The position numbers were made by a program, and so were the translations under genes. DNA of 64,000 nt from Pseudooceanicola sp. HF7 (GTDB lineage: Bacteria; Pseudomonadota; Alphaproteobacteria; Rhodobacterales; Rhodobacteraceae): NCBI RefSeq assembly GCF_011806405.1, contig NZ_JAATOW010000012.1:1-64000 (forward strand), written 5' to 3'. Numbering within the stretch: the first letter of the stretch is position 1; every line of letters begins with the position of its first letter. Positions 53,638-63,900 of the stretch are shown in pieces. The notes below the pieces were generated by a model that worked only from the letters and a program-made list of their open reading frames with translations, was not told the origin of the DNA and ran no database searches.

Positions 53638-54456
53638 GTGAACGAACCGCCGCGCAACATCCCTGCATCCCCGGGCACGACCCAGCCGGCCAGCCCCGGC
53701 GCGGCCCAGCCAAAGGTCGATTCCACCCTTTCCAAGGGGCTGCTGATCCTTGAGGTGCTGACCGCCTCCCATCGCGCCATGGGCGTGACCGAACTGGCCC
53801 GCGAACTTGACCTGACCAAGTCCAACGTCTTTCGCCTGCTCCAGACCCTCTGCGTGCTGGGCTATGTCCGCCATACCGCCGACAAGCAGTACGAGGCCAC
53901 GCTGAAGACCTGGCAGGTGGGCCGCGCCGTGGTCGAGAACCTCAACCTGCGCGACCTGGCCGCGCCGCAGATGCGGATGCTCTCCGATGAAACCGGCGAG
54001 GCGGTCTACCTGGCCGTGCCGGAGGGTCGCACCGTCATCTACATCGATAAGATCGAAAGCCGTCAGCCGATCCGCACCTGGAGCCCCGTTGGCGGCACGG
54101 CCCCCATTCACGCGGTCTCGACCGGCAAGGCGATCCTGGCCGCCGACTACCCCCGCTTCCGCCCGCTGCTGGACGGCTTTCTTGAGCGCCACACAGACCG
54201 GACACTGACTGATCTCACCGCGCTCGACGCAGAGATGAAGGCAACGGCTGACCGCGGCTATGCCATTGATATCGGAGAGTTTCGTGACCGCGTGCATGGC
54301 TATGGCGCGGCGGTCCTGCTGCCGGACGGGCAGGTCGTGGCCTCCATCGGGATCTCCCTGCCGGACCTGAACCTGCCCCAGGATGCCGATGCCCGCTTTG
54401 GCCCGCTGGTGCGCCAGGCCGCGCAGGGCGTCACCGCGCGCCTGGCCCGCGCCTGA
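53638..54456 (+). CDS. IclR-family transcriptional regulator
   Basis: 272-residue regulator starting at GTG 53638 after GGGGGGAAA. A Pro-rich N-terminal tail (1-27) precedes the winged helix (TLSKGLLILEVLTAS; GVTELARELDLTKSNVFRLLQTL) and the effector domain (about 105-265; VYLAVPEGRTVIYIDKIES, HAVSTGKAILA, AAVLLPDGQVVASIGIS). It is followed by a convergent rhodanese gene and then the hydantoinase operon, which it may regulate. Confidence 0.93.
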   Translation: MNEPPRNIPASPGTTQPASPGAAQPKVDSTLSKGLLILEVLTASHRAMGVTELARELDLTKSNVFRLLQTLCVLGYVRHTADKQYEATLKTWQVGRAVVENLNLRDLAAPQMRMLSDETGEAVYLAVPEGRTVIYIDKIESRQPIRTWSPVGGTAPIHAVSTGKAILAADYPRFRPLLDGFLERHTDRTLTDLTALDAEMKATADRGYAIDIGEFRDRVHGYGAAVLLPDGQVVASIGISLPDLNLPQDADARFGPLVRQAAQGVTARLARA

Positions 54457-54503
54457 AGGCTGCCCTTCAAGACGCAGGCCAACGCCAAAGGGCCGCCGCG
54501 CGA

Positions 54504-54902
54504 TCAGGCCTTTTCCGGATAGGCCACCGGCCCGCCCTTCAGCTTCCAGCCGTCGAAGCCGTCCTTCAGATGGGCGACCTCCAGCCCCATGTCCTGCAGC
54601 GTTGCCGCGGCCAGGGCAGAGCGCCACCCGGCCGCGCAATGCAGCACGAAATCACGGTCCTCTCCAAAAACGGGCAGGAAATAGGGGCTTTCCGGGTCCA
54701 CCCAGAACTCGATCATGCCGCGCGGCACATGCAGGCTGCCGGGGATGAACCCCTCGCGCCGCCGCTCGCGGATGTCGCGCAGGTCCACGACCAGCAGCCG
54801 GGGATCCTCCATCCGCGCGATCAGCGCCTCTGTCTCCACTTCCTCGACCCGTGCCCGCGCTTCCGCGATCATGTCCGCCACGTTCATCTTCAGTTTTCGC
54901 AT
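54504..54902 (-). CDS. Rhodanese-like domain protein
   Basis: 132-residue single-domain rhodanese, a sulfur-transferase fold. Start at the ATG at 54902 after GGGAGGA; the frame beyond is shadow. Family features are the LLVVDLRDIRERRREGFIPGSLHVPRG segment and the active-site loop HCAAGWRSALAAATL, where the Cys would carry the persulfide. It lies between the IclR and oxidase genes on the opposite strand. The sulfur acceptor is unknown. Confidence 0.92.
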   Translation of the reverse strand: MRKLKMNVADMIAEARARVEEVETEALIARMEDPRLLVVDLRDIRERRREGFIPGSLHVPRGMIEFWVDPESPYFLPVFGEDRDFVLHCAAGWRSALAAATLQDMGLEVAHLKDGFDGWKLKGGPVAYPEKA

Positions 54903-55032
54903 GCGATTCCTCCCTTCGATGCGCAGAACTTGTGCTGCCATATGATATGTCGATGCCAAATGTTGACACCACAGGCCCGCTTCGCCACTCTCCTCCTGTC
55001 GCTCAGACGGTCCGCTGACAGGAGCCTTGCAG

Positions 55033-56307
55033 ATGCGGAACAATTCCGCGAGTCCACTTTGGAGCCATTCTGCCGCAGAACCCCCCTTGGATGCCGCCTC
55101 AGGCGATGTCTTCGAGGGTCCGGCAGAGGTAGCGCTTGCCGTGATCGGCGGCGGCTTCACGGGGCTGTCCACCGCCCTGCACGCAGCACAGAAGGGGCTC
55201 GATTGCCTGGTGCTGGAGGCGCAGCAGATCGGCCATGGCGGCTCCGGGCGCAACGTCGGGCTGGTCAACGCCGGCCTCTGGCTGCCCCCCGGCGCCGTGC
55301 GCGCCAAGATGGGCGACAGCGCCGGTGCGCGCTTCGTGGACTACCTGGGCCACGCGCCCGCCTATGTCTTTGACCTGATCGAACGCCACCAGATCCGCTG
55401 CGACCCCCGCCGCAACGGCACGATCCACGCCGCCCATTCGCCCAGGGGGTTCCGCGACCTCCAGGCCCGTGCCGCGGACTGGCACGCCCTGGGCGCGCCG
55501 GTCGACCTTCTGGACGCGGAACAGACCACCCGGATGACCGGGACAATGCAGTTCCACGGCGGGCTGCTGGATCACCGTGCCGGTACCATCAACCCCGAAG
55601 GCTACACGCGCGGGCTGGCCCGGGCCGCCCGCGCCGCCGGGGCGCGCATCGCCACCGGAACAGAGGTCACCGCGCTAGAGCGCAAGGGCGATCACTGGCA
55701 CCTTGCCACGCCGAAGGTCAGGGTGCGCGCCCGCAACGTGGTGATCGGCACCAACGCCTATTCCGGCGCGCTCTGGCCCGCCCTGCGCGACAGTTTCACG
55801 CCGATCTCCTTCTTCCAGCTCGCCACCGCCCCGCTGGGGGCAGAGGCCGCGCATATCCTGCCGGGCGGGCAGGGGCTCTGGACCACGGCCAGGGTCATGG
55901 CCTCGCTCCGGCGGGATGCGGATGGGCGGATCATCATCGGCTCCATGGGCAGCATCAGCCCCGGCCTGTCGCACCGCTGGGCCAACCGGATGCTGCAACG
56001 CCTCTTCCCGGAGCTCCCCCCGCTGGGGTTCGAGGCCGCCTGGCATGGAACTATCGCCTTTACCCCCGATCACCTGCCGCGCATCCACCGCCTGGCCGAC
56101 GGGCTTTACACGCCCATGGGCTACAACGGGCGCGGCATCACCACGGGCACCCTTTTCGGCAAGGCGCTTGCCGATCTGCTGACCGGCACGCCGGAACAGG
56201 ATCTGCCCCTGCCCCTCACCACGCCGCAGGCCGATGCCATGCGCCACCTCAAGGCGCCCTTCTACCGGCTCGGCTTTGCCCTCAACCAGCTTGTCAAAGC
56301 GATCTGA
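55033..56307 (+). CDS. FAD-dependent amine oxidoreductase (DAO family, PuuB-like)
   Basis: 424-residue flavoprotein of the D-amino-acid/glycine oxidase (DAO) superfamily. The ATG at 55033 is eight bases past AGGAG; a TTG at 55027 is an alternative. The FAD motif VIGGGFTGLSTALHAA is near residue 38, followed by IGHGGSGRNVG, as in gamma-glutamylputrescine and related amine oxidases, and a C-terminal YNGRGITTGTLFGKALADLL. First gene of a four-gene operon with hydantoinase A/B and an SDR; it could oxidise a secondary amine product such as sarcosine. Confidence 0.9.
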   Translation: MRNNSASPLWSHSAAEPPLDAASGDVFEGPAEVALAVIGGGFTGLSTALHAAQKGLDCLVLEAQQIGHGGSGRNVGLVNAGLWLPPGAVRAKMGDSAGARFVDYLGHAPAYVFDLIERHQIRCDPRRNGTIHAAHSPRGFRDLQARAADWHALGAPVDLLDAEQTTRMTGTMQFHGGLLDHRAGTINPEGYTRGLARAARAAGARIATGTEVTALERKGDHWHLATPKVRVRARNVVIGTNAYSGALWPALRDSFTPISFFQLATAPLGAEAAHILPGGQGLWTTARVMASLRRDADGRIIIGSMGSISPGLSHRWANRMLQRLFPELPPLGFEAAWHGTIAFTPDHLPRIHRLADGLYTPMGYNGRGITTGTLFGKALADLLTGTPEQDLPLPLTTPQADAMRHLKAPFYRLGFALNQLVKAI

Positions 56308-56310
56308 TCC

Positions 56311-58380
56311 ATGACCCAAATACCCCTTCGCGTCGGTGTCGATATCGGCGGCACCTTCACCGATGTTGCCCTTACGCACCCCGGCGGCCTGGCCTCGGCC
56401 AAGGTGCTGACCGATTACACCCGCCCAGAGGATGCGATCCTTGACGGCATCCACCGCGCCTGTGCCAGTGCCGGGGTCGCGCCCTCTGGCATCGCCCAGG
56501 TGATCCACGGCACCACGCTGGTCACCAACGCCCTGATCCAGCGGCGCGGGGCGAAGACCGCCTTCATCACAACCGAAGGCTTCCGCGACGTGGTCGAAAT
56601 GCGCTCCGAAAACCGGTTCGAGCAATACGACCTAAACCTGCAGCTGCCCAAGCCCCTGGTCCCCCGCAAGGACCGCTTCACCCTGGCAGAGCGCCTGGAT
56701 GCGGATGGCAACGTCCTGCTGCCCCTCGACCCGGCAGAGCTGGCCCAGGTGGTCGACCGGATCCGCAAGGGTGGATACCAGGCCGTCGCCGTCGGCTTCC
56801 TGCATTCCTACGCCAACCCCGCGCATGAACGGCAGGTCGGCGCGGCCCTGCAAGAGGCGCTGCCCGGCGTCTCCGTCTCTCTCTCCTCGACGATCTCTCC
56901 GCTGATGCGAGAGTTCGAGCGCTTCAATACCGTCATCGCCAATGCCTATGTCCAGCCGCAGGTCGCCGCCTACCTTGGCCGCCTTGTCGACCGTCTGGCG
57001 GGCGAAGGCATCGCGGCGCCCGTCTACATGCTGCATTCCGGCGGCGGGCTGATCTCTGTCGAAACGGCTGCCGAACAGCCGGTGCGCCTGCTGGAATCCG
57101 GCCCCGCCGGTGGCGCGATCTTCGCGGCAGAGCTGGCCCGCGCCCATGGGATCGACCGCGCGCTCTCCTTCGACATGGGCGGCACCACCGCCAAGATCTG
57201 CCTGATCGAGGACGGCCGCCCCAAGACCGCCAATACCTTCGAGGTCGCGCGCACCTACCGCTTCAAGAAGGGCTCCGGCATGCCCGTCTCCACCCCCGTG
57301 GTGGAGATGGTGGAAATCGGCGCGGGCGGCGGCTCCATAGCCTCGGTCGATGCCATGGGGCGCATCCAGGTCGGCCCCGCCTCTGCCGGATCCGAACCCG
57401 GCCCGGCCTGTTACCAGCGCGGCGGCACCGATCCCACGGTGACCGATGCCAACCTGATGCTGGGCCGCCTTGATCCCCGCGACTTCGCCGGTGGCGCCAT
57501 CCCCCTGTCGCCCGACCTCTCTGCCACGGCCATGGAACAGCTGGCCCCCTCCGGCCTCTCGGGGACCGAGGCCGCCTTCGGCGTGACCGAAATGGTGGAT
57601 GAGAACATGGCCAACGCCGCCCGGGTCCACACGGTGGAAAACGGCCGGGACATCGAAAGCTTCACCATGGTCGCCTTCGGCGGAGGCGCGCCCCTGCACG
57701 CCTGCCGACAATGCGAAAAGCTGGGCATCACCGCGCTGCTGATCCCGCCGGGCGCGGGCGTGGGCTCTGCCATCGGCTTCCTCAAGGCGCCCTTCAGCTA
57801 CGAGGCGACGCGCGGCCTGTTCCAGCGCCTCGATCGCTTCGACTGCGCCACGGTCAACGCCACGCTGGAGGAGATGGAGGAAGAAGCGCGCGGCTTCCTG
57901 GGCGATACCTCCGCCCCCGTCACCACCCGGCTCACCGCCTTCATGCGCTACGCCGGGCAGGGCTGGGAAATCCCCGTGGTGCTCGACCAGACCCGCTTTG
58001 CCGATGGCGATCTTCCTGCCCTGCGCAGGGCCTTTGAAACCGCCTACCGCCAGCTCTTCGGACGCATCATCGAGGACCTCGCGGCAGAGGTGACGAACTG
58101 GTCCCTCGTCCTTGCCACCCAGACTCCGGACCCCGCGCCGGTCACCCGCGCCCCCGGCACCGCCGCCCCGCGCGACACCCGCAAGCGAAAGCTCTTCGAT
58201 GCCGGCCTGCGAAAGGAGGTCGAGGCAACGGAGGTCCCCCGCAGCGCCATGACCCCCGGCACCCGCATCGACGGCCCCGCCGTGATCACGGAGGCAGAGA
58301 CCACCACGATCGTCACCGCCGCCTTCACCGCTATCGGCCAACCCGACGGCGCCCTGCTGCTGACCCGGAAAGAGGGCTGA
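56311..58380 (+). CDS. hyuA: Hydantoinase/oxoprolinase subunit A
   Basis: ATP-dependent subunit A of the N-methylhydantoinase/5-oxoprolinase/acetone carboxylase-like family, 689 residues. The phosphate-binding ASKHA motifs are VGVDIGGTFTDVAL (residues 8-21) and FDMGGTTAKICLIE (about 285-298); IGAGGGSIA follows. It needs subunit B, encoded 4 bp downstream. Likely substrates are cyclic amides such as N-methylhydantoin or 5-oxoproline; which one is not evident. Confidence 0.94.
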   Translation: MTQIPLRVGVDIGGTFTDVALTHPGGLASAKVLTDYTRPEDAILDGIHRACASAGVAPSGIAQVIHGTTLVTNALIQRRGAKTAFITTEGFRDVVEMRSENRFEQYDLNLQLPKPLVPRKDRFTLAERLDADGNVLLPLDPAELAQVVDRIRKGGYQAVAVGFLHSYANPAHERQVGAALQEALPGVSVSLSSTISPLMREFERFNTVIANAYVQPQVAAYLGRLVDRLAGEGIAAPVYMLHSGGGLISVETAAEQPVRLLESGPAGGAIFAAELARAHGIDRALSFDMGGTTAKICLIEDGRPKTANTFEVARTYRFKKGSGMPVSTPVVEMVEIGAGGGSIASVDAMGRIQVGPASAGSEPGPACYQRGGTDPTVTDANLMLGRLDPRDFAGGAIPLSPDLSATAMEQLAPSGLSGTEAAFGVTEMVDENMANAARVHTVENGRDIESFTMVAFGGGAPLHACRQCEKLGITALLIPPGAGVGSAIGFLKAPFSYEATRGLFQRLDRFDCATVNATLEEMEEEARGFLGDTSAPVTTRLTAFMRYAGQGWEIPVVLDQTRFADGDLPALRRAFETAYRQLFGRIIEDLAAEVTNWSLVLATQTPDPAPVTRAPGTAAPRDTRKRKLFDAGLRKEVEATEVPRSAMTPGTRIDGPAVITEAETTTIVTAAFTAIGQPDGALLLTRKEG

Positions 58381-58384
58381 TCCC

Positions 58385-60043
58385 ATGTCCACGCTCGATT
58401 ACCAGATCATGTGGTCCCGCCTCATCGCCGTGGTGGAAGAACAGGCCACCACGCTGATCCGCACCGCCTTCTCCACCTCCGTGCGCGAAGCCGGCGACCT
58501 TTCTGCCGGGCTCTTCGACCGGCAGGGGCGCATGATGGCCCAGGCCGTCACCGGCACCCCCGGCCACGTCAACGCCATGGCGGAATCGGTCGGCCATTTC
58601 ATCCGCGAGATCGGCGCCCAGAACATCCAGCCCGGCGATGTCTACCTGACCAATGACCCCTGGATGGGCACGGGCCACCTGCATGACTTCACCGTCACCA
58701 CGCCGGTCTTCCGCCACGGGGTGCACATCGGCTTCTTCGCCTGCACCGCCCATGTGGTCGATATCGGCGGGCGCGGCTTCGGCCCCGACGCGAACGAGGT
58801 CTACGAAGAAGGCCTCCTGGTCCCGATCATGAAATTCGCCGACCGGGGCGCGGTCTCTGACATCCTTCTCAACATGCTGCGCTGGAACACCCGCCAGCCC
58901 GACCAGGTGATCGGAGACCTCTATTCCCTGGCCGCCTGCAACGAGGCCGGGGAAAAGCGCCTGCAGGCCATGCTGGACGAATTCGCCCTCGATGACCTCG
59001 ACGGGTTGTCGCAATTCATCATGGAGCGCTCCCGCGCCGCCACCCTGGCCGCCATCGCGAAACTGCCCGATGGCGGCTACGGCAACTGCATGACCGTGGA
59101 TGGCTACGATGACCCCGTGGACCTTGCCGTCACCCTGACGGTGGCCGATGACACCCTGACCGCCGATTTCACCGGCACCGGGCCGATGTCCCGCTTCGGC
59201 GTCAACGTGCCAGAGGTCTACACCCGCGCCTATGCCTGCTACGCGCTGAAATGCGCCATCGCGCCGGAGGTGCCCAACAACACCGGCTCCCTCGCCCCCT
59301 TCACGATCACCGCGCCCGAAGGCTGCATCCTGGCCGCGAAACGCCCCGCGCCGGTCTCCGTGCGCCACGTGATCGGCCACCTGGTGCCCGACGTGGTGCT
59401 GGGCGCGCTGCACAAGGCACTGCCGGGGACCGTACCGGCAGAAGGGGCCTCCGCGCTCTGGAACATCCAGATCTCGGCCCGCGCCACGGACCCGGCCTCT
59501 GATCTGCCCCCGGCCGAAGTGCTGATGTTCAACTCCGGCGGCACCGGCGCGCGCCCCACCCTGGACGGGCTCTCGGCCACGGCCTTTCCTTCCGGCGTGA
59601 AGACCATGTCGGTGGAAGCCACGGAACACGTCGGACCCATCGTGCTCTGGCGCAAGGACCTGCGCGCCGGCTCCGGCGGGGCCGGCACCCACCGCGGCGG
59701 CCTCGGCCAGGTGATCGAGATCGAGGCGCGCCAGGGCTACCACTTCTGGTTCAACGCCATGTTCGACCGGGTCGACCACCCCGCACGGGGCCGCGAAGGC
59801 GGCCAGCCCGGGGCGCGCGGCGCGGTCGAACTGGCCGATGGCACCCAGCTGCGCGCCAAGGGCCGCCAGTATGTGCCCGCCGGTGCACGGCTGCGCCTGT
59901 CCCTTCCCGGCGGCGGCGGCTACGGTGCCCCGGAAGACCGCGACCAGGGCGCCATCCGCGCTGACCTGGCCGCCGGCTATATCACCCTGCAAGACGCCCG
60001 CGAGACCTACGGGCTGACCAAGGACGGAGAAGAAGATGACTGA
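58385..60043 (+). CDS. hyuB: Hydantoinase/oxoprolinase subunit B
   Basis: 552-residue partner of HyuA. It opens with YQIMWSRLIAVVEEQATTLIRTAFSTSVREAGDLS, a family signature, and has GDVYLTNDPWMGTGHLHDFTV, and the C-terminal LSLPGGGGYGAPEDRD. Spaced 4 bp from hyuA; the SDR gene overlaps its end by 8 bp. The A/B pair performs ATP-driven opening of a cyclic amide. Confidence 0.95.
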   Translation: MSTLDYQIMWSRLIAVVEEQATTLIRTAFSTSVREAGDLSAGLFDRQGRMMAQAVTGTPGHVNAMAESVGHFIREIGAQNIQPGDVYLTNDPWMGTGHLHDFTVTTPVFRHGVHIGFFACTAHVVDIGGRGFGPDANEVYEEGLLVPIMKFADRGAVSDILLNMLRWNTRQPDQVIGDLYSLAACNEAGEKRLQAMLDEFALDDLDGLSQFIMERSRAATLAAIAKLPDGGYGNCMTVDGYDDPVDLAVTLTVADDTLTADFTGTGPMSRFGVNVPEVYTRAYACYALKCAIAPEVPNNTGSLAPFTITAPEGCILAAKRPAPVSVRHVIGHLVPDVVLGALHKALPGTVPAEGASALWNIQISARATDPASDLPPAEVLMFNSGGTGARPTLDGLSATAFPSGVKTMSVEATEHVGPIVLWRKDLRAGSGGAGTHRGGLGQVIEIEARQGYHFWFNAMFDRVDHPARGREGGQPGARGAVELADGTQLRAKGRQYVPAGARLRLSLPGGGGYGAPEDRDQGAIRADLAAGYITLQDARETYGLTKDGEEDD

Positions 60044-60779
60044 CAAACCCATCGCCATCGTGACCGGCGCCGCCCAGGGCATCGGCTATGCCTGCGCCGA
60101 AGTGCTGGCCGAACAGGGCTTCACCCCTGTGCTGGTCGATATCCAGGAAAGCGTCCATGCCTCGGCCGGCAAGCTGGGCACAAAGGGCTATATCTGCGAC
60201 ATGTCCGACCCGGCAGAGATCAAGGCCACCTTCGGTCAGATCGCCGATGATCTCGGCGCGCCCACCGCGCTGGCCCATTGCGCCGGCATCGCCCTGCCCG
60301 GAGATTTCCTGACCACCTCGGTGGAAGACTTCAAGAAGGTCATCGACCTCAACCTGGTGGGCACCTTCGTCGCCAACCAGGCCGCCGCGAAACTGATGGT
60401 CGATGCCGGGATCGAAGGCGCGATCGTCAACATGTCCTCCATCGCTGCCCTGCTGGCGAACCCGGCAATCAGCTCCTACGTCGCCTCCAAGGCTGGCGTC
60501 ACCGGTTTCACCAAGGCCGCCTCCCTGGCACTGGCGCCGCACAACATCCGCGTCAACGCGGTCGGCCCCGGCTCGATCGACACGGCGATGATGGCCGCAG
60601 TGAACGCCAACCCGGCGGCCATGGAGACCGCCATGTCCCGCACCCCGCTGAAACGCCTGGGCACCGCCCGCGAAGTGGCTGAAACCGTCGCCTTCCTCGC
60701 CGGTCCGAAGTCCAGCTACATCACCGGCGAAACGATCTATATCGACGGCGGCCGCCAGGGCCTGAACTACACCTGCTGA
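60036..60779 (+). CDS. Short-chain dehydrogenase/reductase
   Basis: 247-residue classical SDR. Cofactor motif TGAAQGIGYA (residues 9-18), Asp34-type acidic residue in LVDIQES (NAD preference likely), catalytic Ser in VNMSSIAALL, and Tyr-Lys in SSYVASKAG; the C-terminal GETIYIDGG is typical. Closest in style to 3-oxoacyl-ACP reductases, but in this operon it more likely oxidises or reduces a product of the hydantoinase route. Confidence 0.9.
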   Translation: MTDKPIAIVTGAAQGIGYACAEVLAEQGFTPVLVDIQESVHASAGKLGTKGYICDMSDPAEIKATFGQIADDLGAPTALAHCAGIALPGDFLTTSVEDFKKVIDLNLVGTFVANQAAAKLMVDAGIEGAIVNMSSIAALLANPAISSYVASKAGVTGFTKAASLALAPHNIRVNAVGPGSIDTAMMAAVNANPAAMETAMSRTPLKRLGTAREVAETVAFLAGPKSSYITGETIYIDGGRQGLNYTC

Positions 60780-60796
60780 GCGCAGCGGGCGACCAC

Positions 60797-60976
60797 GCCC
60801 CTGCCTTTCTTCTTGCCGAGAAACTCTGGGGGGAACGAAACAGGGGGGCATCGAGCCCCCCTGTTTCGTGGGGGGCAAAGCCCCCCGCCAGCGCTTAAAG
60901 CCGGCCTAACGCCCCGTGCGCTGCGCACCGACGTGATACCGACGTATTACCGACGCAAAACAGACGCCGCACCGAC
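60797..60976. repeat. Intergenic repeat element, copy 2, with tandem hairpins
   Basis: Second copy of the element at 11041-11238: it has the TTCTTGCCGAGAAACTC segment near 60807-60826 and a 54-bp ACCGACG-rich core at 60923-60976 that matches 11185-11238 at 49 of 54 positions. Between them lie the two hairpins of 60835-60886. It fills the gap between the convergent SDR and putA genes. Confidence 0.75.
60835..60886. terminator. Double hairpin between convergent SDR and putA genes
   Basis: A perfect 15-bp stem (60835-60849 with 60855-60869, loop ATCGA) is followed directly by a 7-bp stem GGGGGGC (60870-60876) / GCCCCCC (60880-60886). No long T-run is present, but the stability and position 55 bp after the SDR stop suggest a bidirectional transcription barrier. 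Confidence 0.65.
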
Positions 60977-60990
60977 GCCCTTTGCAGGTA

Positions 60991-63900
60991 TCATGACACC
61001 TCACCCGCCAGCAGGGAGGCATTGCCCCCCGCAGCGGTCGTATCCACGCAGAGATGCCGCTCAAGGAAGACATGGCCCACGTCCGGCAGCGCCGTGATCA
61101 GCGGCAGGATGGGCCCGTCACGCCGGCTCAGCGCCAGCGCCAGGTCCCGCGCCTGCTCCGCATCCCCCCACCAGAGCACACCACCGATATCCCCGGCCTT
61201 GGCAACGTCTTCCGGCCCCAGCCCCTCACCAGGCAAGGCCCGTCCGCCCAGCGCCTGCACCGCCTGGATCTGTGCCTGCACATCCGGGCCCAGGCACAGC
61301 AGCGGCGCCCGCGGGGTCAGCAACAGCCTGTTCAGCTCCCCCGTCGGTCCGGGCATCAGGATCTCCTGTGCCTGCGGCGCCGAAAGCGCGTCGCCGGGCC
61401 TGGCAGGACGTTGGTAGCGGGTCAGGTAGTTGGGGCCACCCGCCTTCGGCCCCGTCCCGGAAAGCCCTTCGCCGCCAAAGGGTTGGCTGCCCACGATCGC
61501 GCCGATCTGGTTGCGGTTCACGTAGATGTTGCCGGCATGAACCGCTTCGCAAATCTCCTGCACCCGCGTGTCGATCCGAGTGTGCAGACCGAAGGTCAGC
61601 CCGTAGCCGGACCCGTTGATCGCGTCGATCACCTTGTCGATCTGCGCCGCCTTGTAGGTCGCGACATGCAGCACCGGACCAAAAACCTCGCGCTCCATCT
61701 CCGCGATCCCGCCGACCTTCAGCAGCACAGGCGCCACGAAGGTGCCCCCCTGCGGGGCCTCGAGCTGGTGCAGGATGTCCTTGCCGCGCGCGGCCAGGTA
61801 CTCCTCGATCCCCTGCTTGGCCTCGTCATCGATCACCGGGCCGATATCCGTGCTCAGATCCCAGGGGTTACCAACCCGCAACTCATCCATGGCACCCTTG
61901 ATCATCTCGATGATCTGCGGGGCGATATCCTCTTGAACATAAAGGCATCTCAGGGCCGAGCACCGCTGGCCGGCACTCTGGAAGGCAGAGGCCACGATGT
62001 CCCGCACGGCCTGTTCGGGCAGCGCGGTGGAATCCACGATCATGGCATTCAGCCCGCCGGTTTCCGCGATCAGCGGCGCGCCGGGATCCATGGCCGCGGC
62101 CATGGACTTGCGGATCATCTTGGCCGTGTCGGTGGAGCCGGTGAAAGCCACGCCGGACAGCCGGGCATCCCCGGTCAGCGCCGCCCCGACCGCGCCATCG
62201 CCCGGCAGCAGCTGCAGCACCTCGGCCGGCACGCCGGCCTCATGCAGAAGCCGCACGCCCATGGCCGCGACAAGGCAGGTCTGCTCTGCCGGTTTCGCCA
62301 GCACGCCATTGCCCGCCGCCAGAGCGGCAGATACCTGGCCGGTGAAGATCGCCAGAGGGAAGTTCCAGGGGCTGATCGCCGCGAAGACACCGCGCGCCGC
62401 ATCGGCCCGTGCCGCGCCCTGATCCGCGTAATAGCGCAGAAAATCAACCGCCTCGCGCAGCTCGCCTACCGCGTCAGGCAGGCTTTTCCCGGCTTCTTTC
62501 GCCAGGACGGCGAAGAGCGGACCGTAGTTTTCCTCGTAAAGATCGGCGGCCCGGCGCAGCACCGTGGCGCGCTCTTCCGGGCTGGCCTGCCAGGGGGTAG
62601 CGGCCGCGATGGCCCCCTCCACGCAGGCGGCATCGGCTTCCGTCACCTGGGCCACGGTAGAGCCATCGGCGGGGTTCACCACCGCGCGGGGGCTGCCGCT
62701 GACCGGGCCTGCCACCAGGGGGGCAGCATCGGGGATCTCCGCCGCGCGCGCGGCGTCGATCCGGGCCAGCTCTGCCTCATCGGTCAGGTCGAAGCCCATG
62801 GAGTTGCGCCGCGTGCCGAATATCTCCTGCGGCAAGTCCAGACCGGCGGGGCGCTTGGCCTCTGGCAGAAGTTCGAAGGGATCGCGGGCGATCACCTCTG
62901 GGGTGACCTTCTCATCCACGATCTGGTTCACGAAGCTGGAGTTGGCCCCGTTCTCAAGCAGGCGCCGCACCAGGTAGGCCAGCAAATCCCGATGCGCCCC
63001 GACCGGCGCATAGATCCGGCAGCGGTTCTTGTGCTCTGCCATGACGATATCGTGCAGACGCTCGCCCATGCCGTGAAGGCGCTGGAATTCATAGGAAATG
63101 TCCCCCACCATCTCCAGGATGGCAGATACGGTATGCGCATTGTGCGTGGCGAACTGCGGATAGATCCGGTCCGCGTAGCCGATCAGCTTCCGGGCGTTGG
63201 CAATATAGCTGACATCGGTCGCCGGGCGGGTGGTGAACAACGGGAAATCCTCCAGCCCCTCGACCTGGGCCAGCTTCATCTCCGTATCCCAATAGGCGCC
63301 CTTGACCAGCCGGACCATGATCCGGCGATCCAGCCGCGTGGACAGGGCATAAAGCCAGTCGATCACCTGGGCGGCGCGCTTGCCATAGGCCTGCACCACC
63401 ACGCCGAAGCCGTCCCAGCCGGCCAGCTCCTTGTCTTCCATGACCTTCTCGATGACCTTCAGGGACAGCACCAGCCGGTCCTGTTCCTCTGCATCGATGT
63501 TCAGCCCCATGCCCGCCTTGGCCGCCTGCCGGGCCAGGTCGCGCACGACCGGCACCATCTCTTCCAGCACGCGGTCCTCGTGGGCCACTTCGTAGCGGGG
63601 ATGCAGCGCGGAAAGCTTGATGGAGATCCCGGGGTTCGCCTCCACGGAGCCCTTCGTGCAGGCGCTGGCGATCGTGGCGATCGCGTCGGCATAGGACTTT
63701 GCATAGCGGTTGGCATCCGCCCGGGTCATCGCCGCTTCGCCCAGCATGTCGTAGCTGTAGGTATAGCCCTGGGCTTCCAGCGACTTGGCGCGATCCAGAG
63801 CCTTATTGATGGTCTCACCCAAAACGAACTGACGGCCCATTTCCTTCATCGCCCGGGTGACGGCGGCACGGATGACCGGCTCACCCAGGCGTTTCACCGC

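Noticed and set aside
56632..60082. Two long minus-strand frames opposite hyuA and hyuB
   Set aside because: Gly/Arg/His-rich low-complexity translation with no domain; both lie against well-supported genes.
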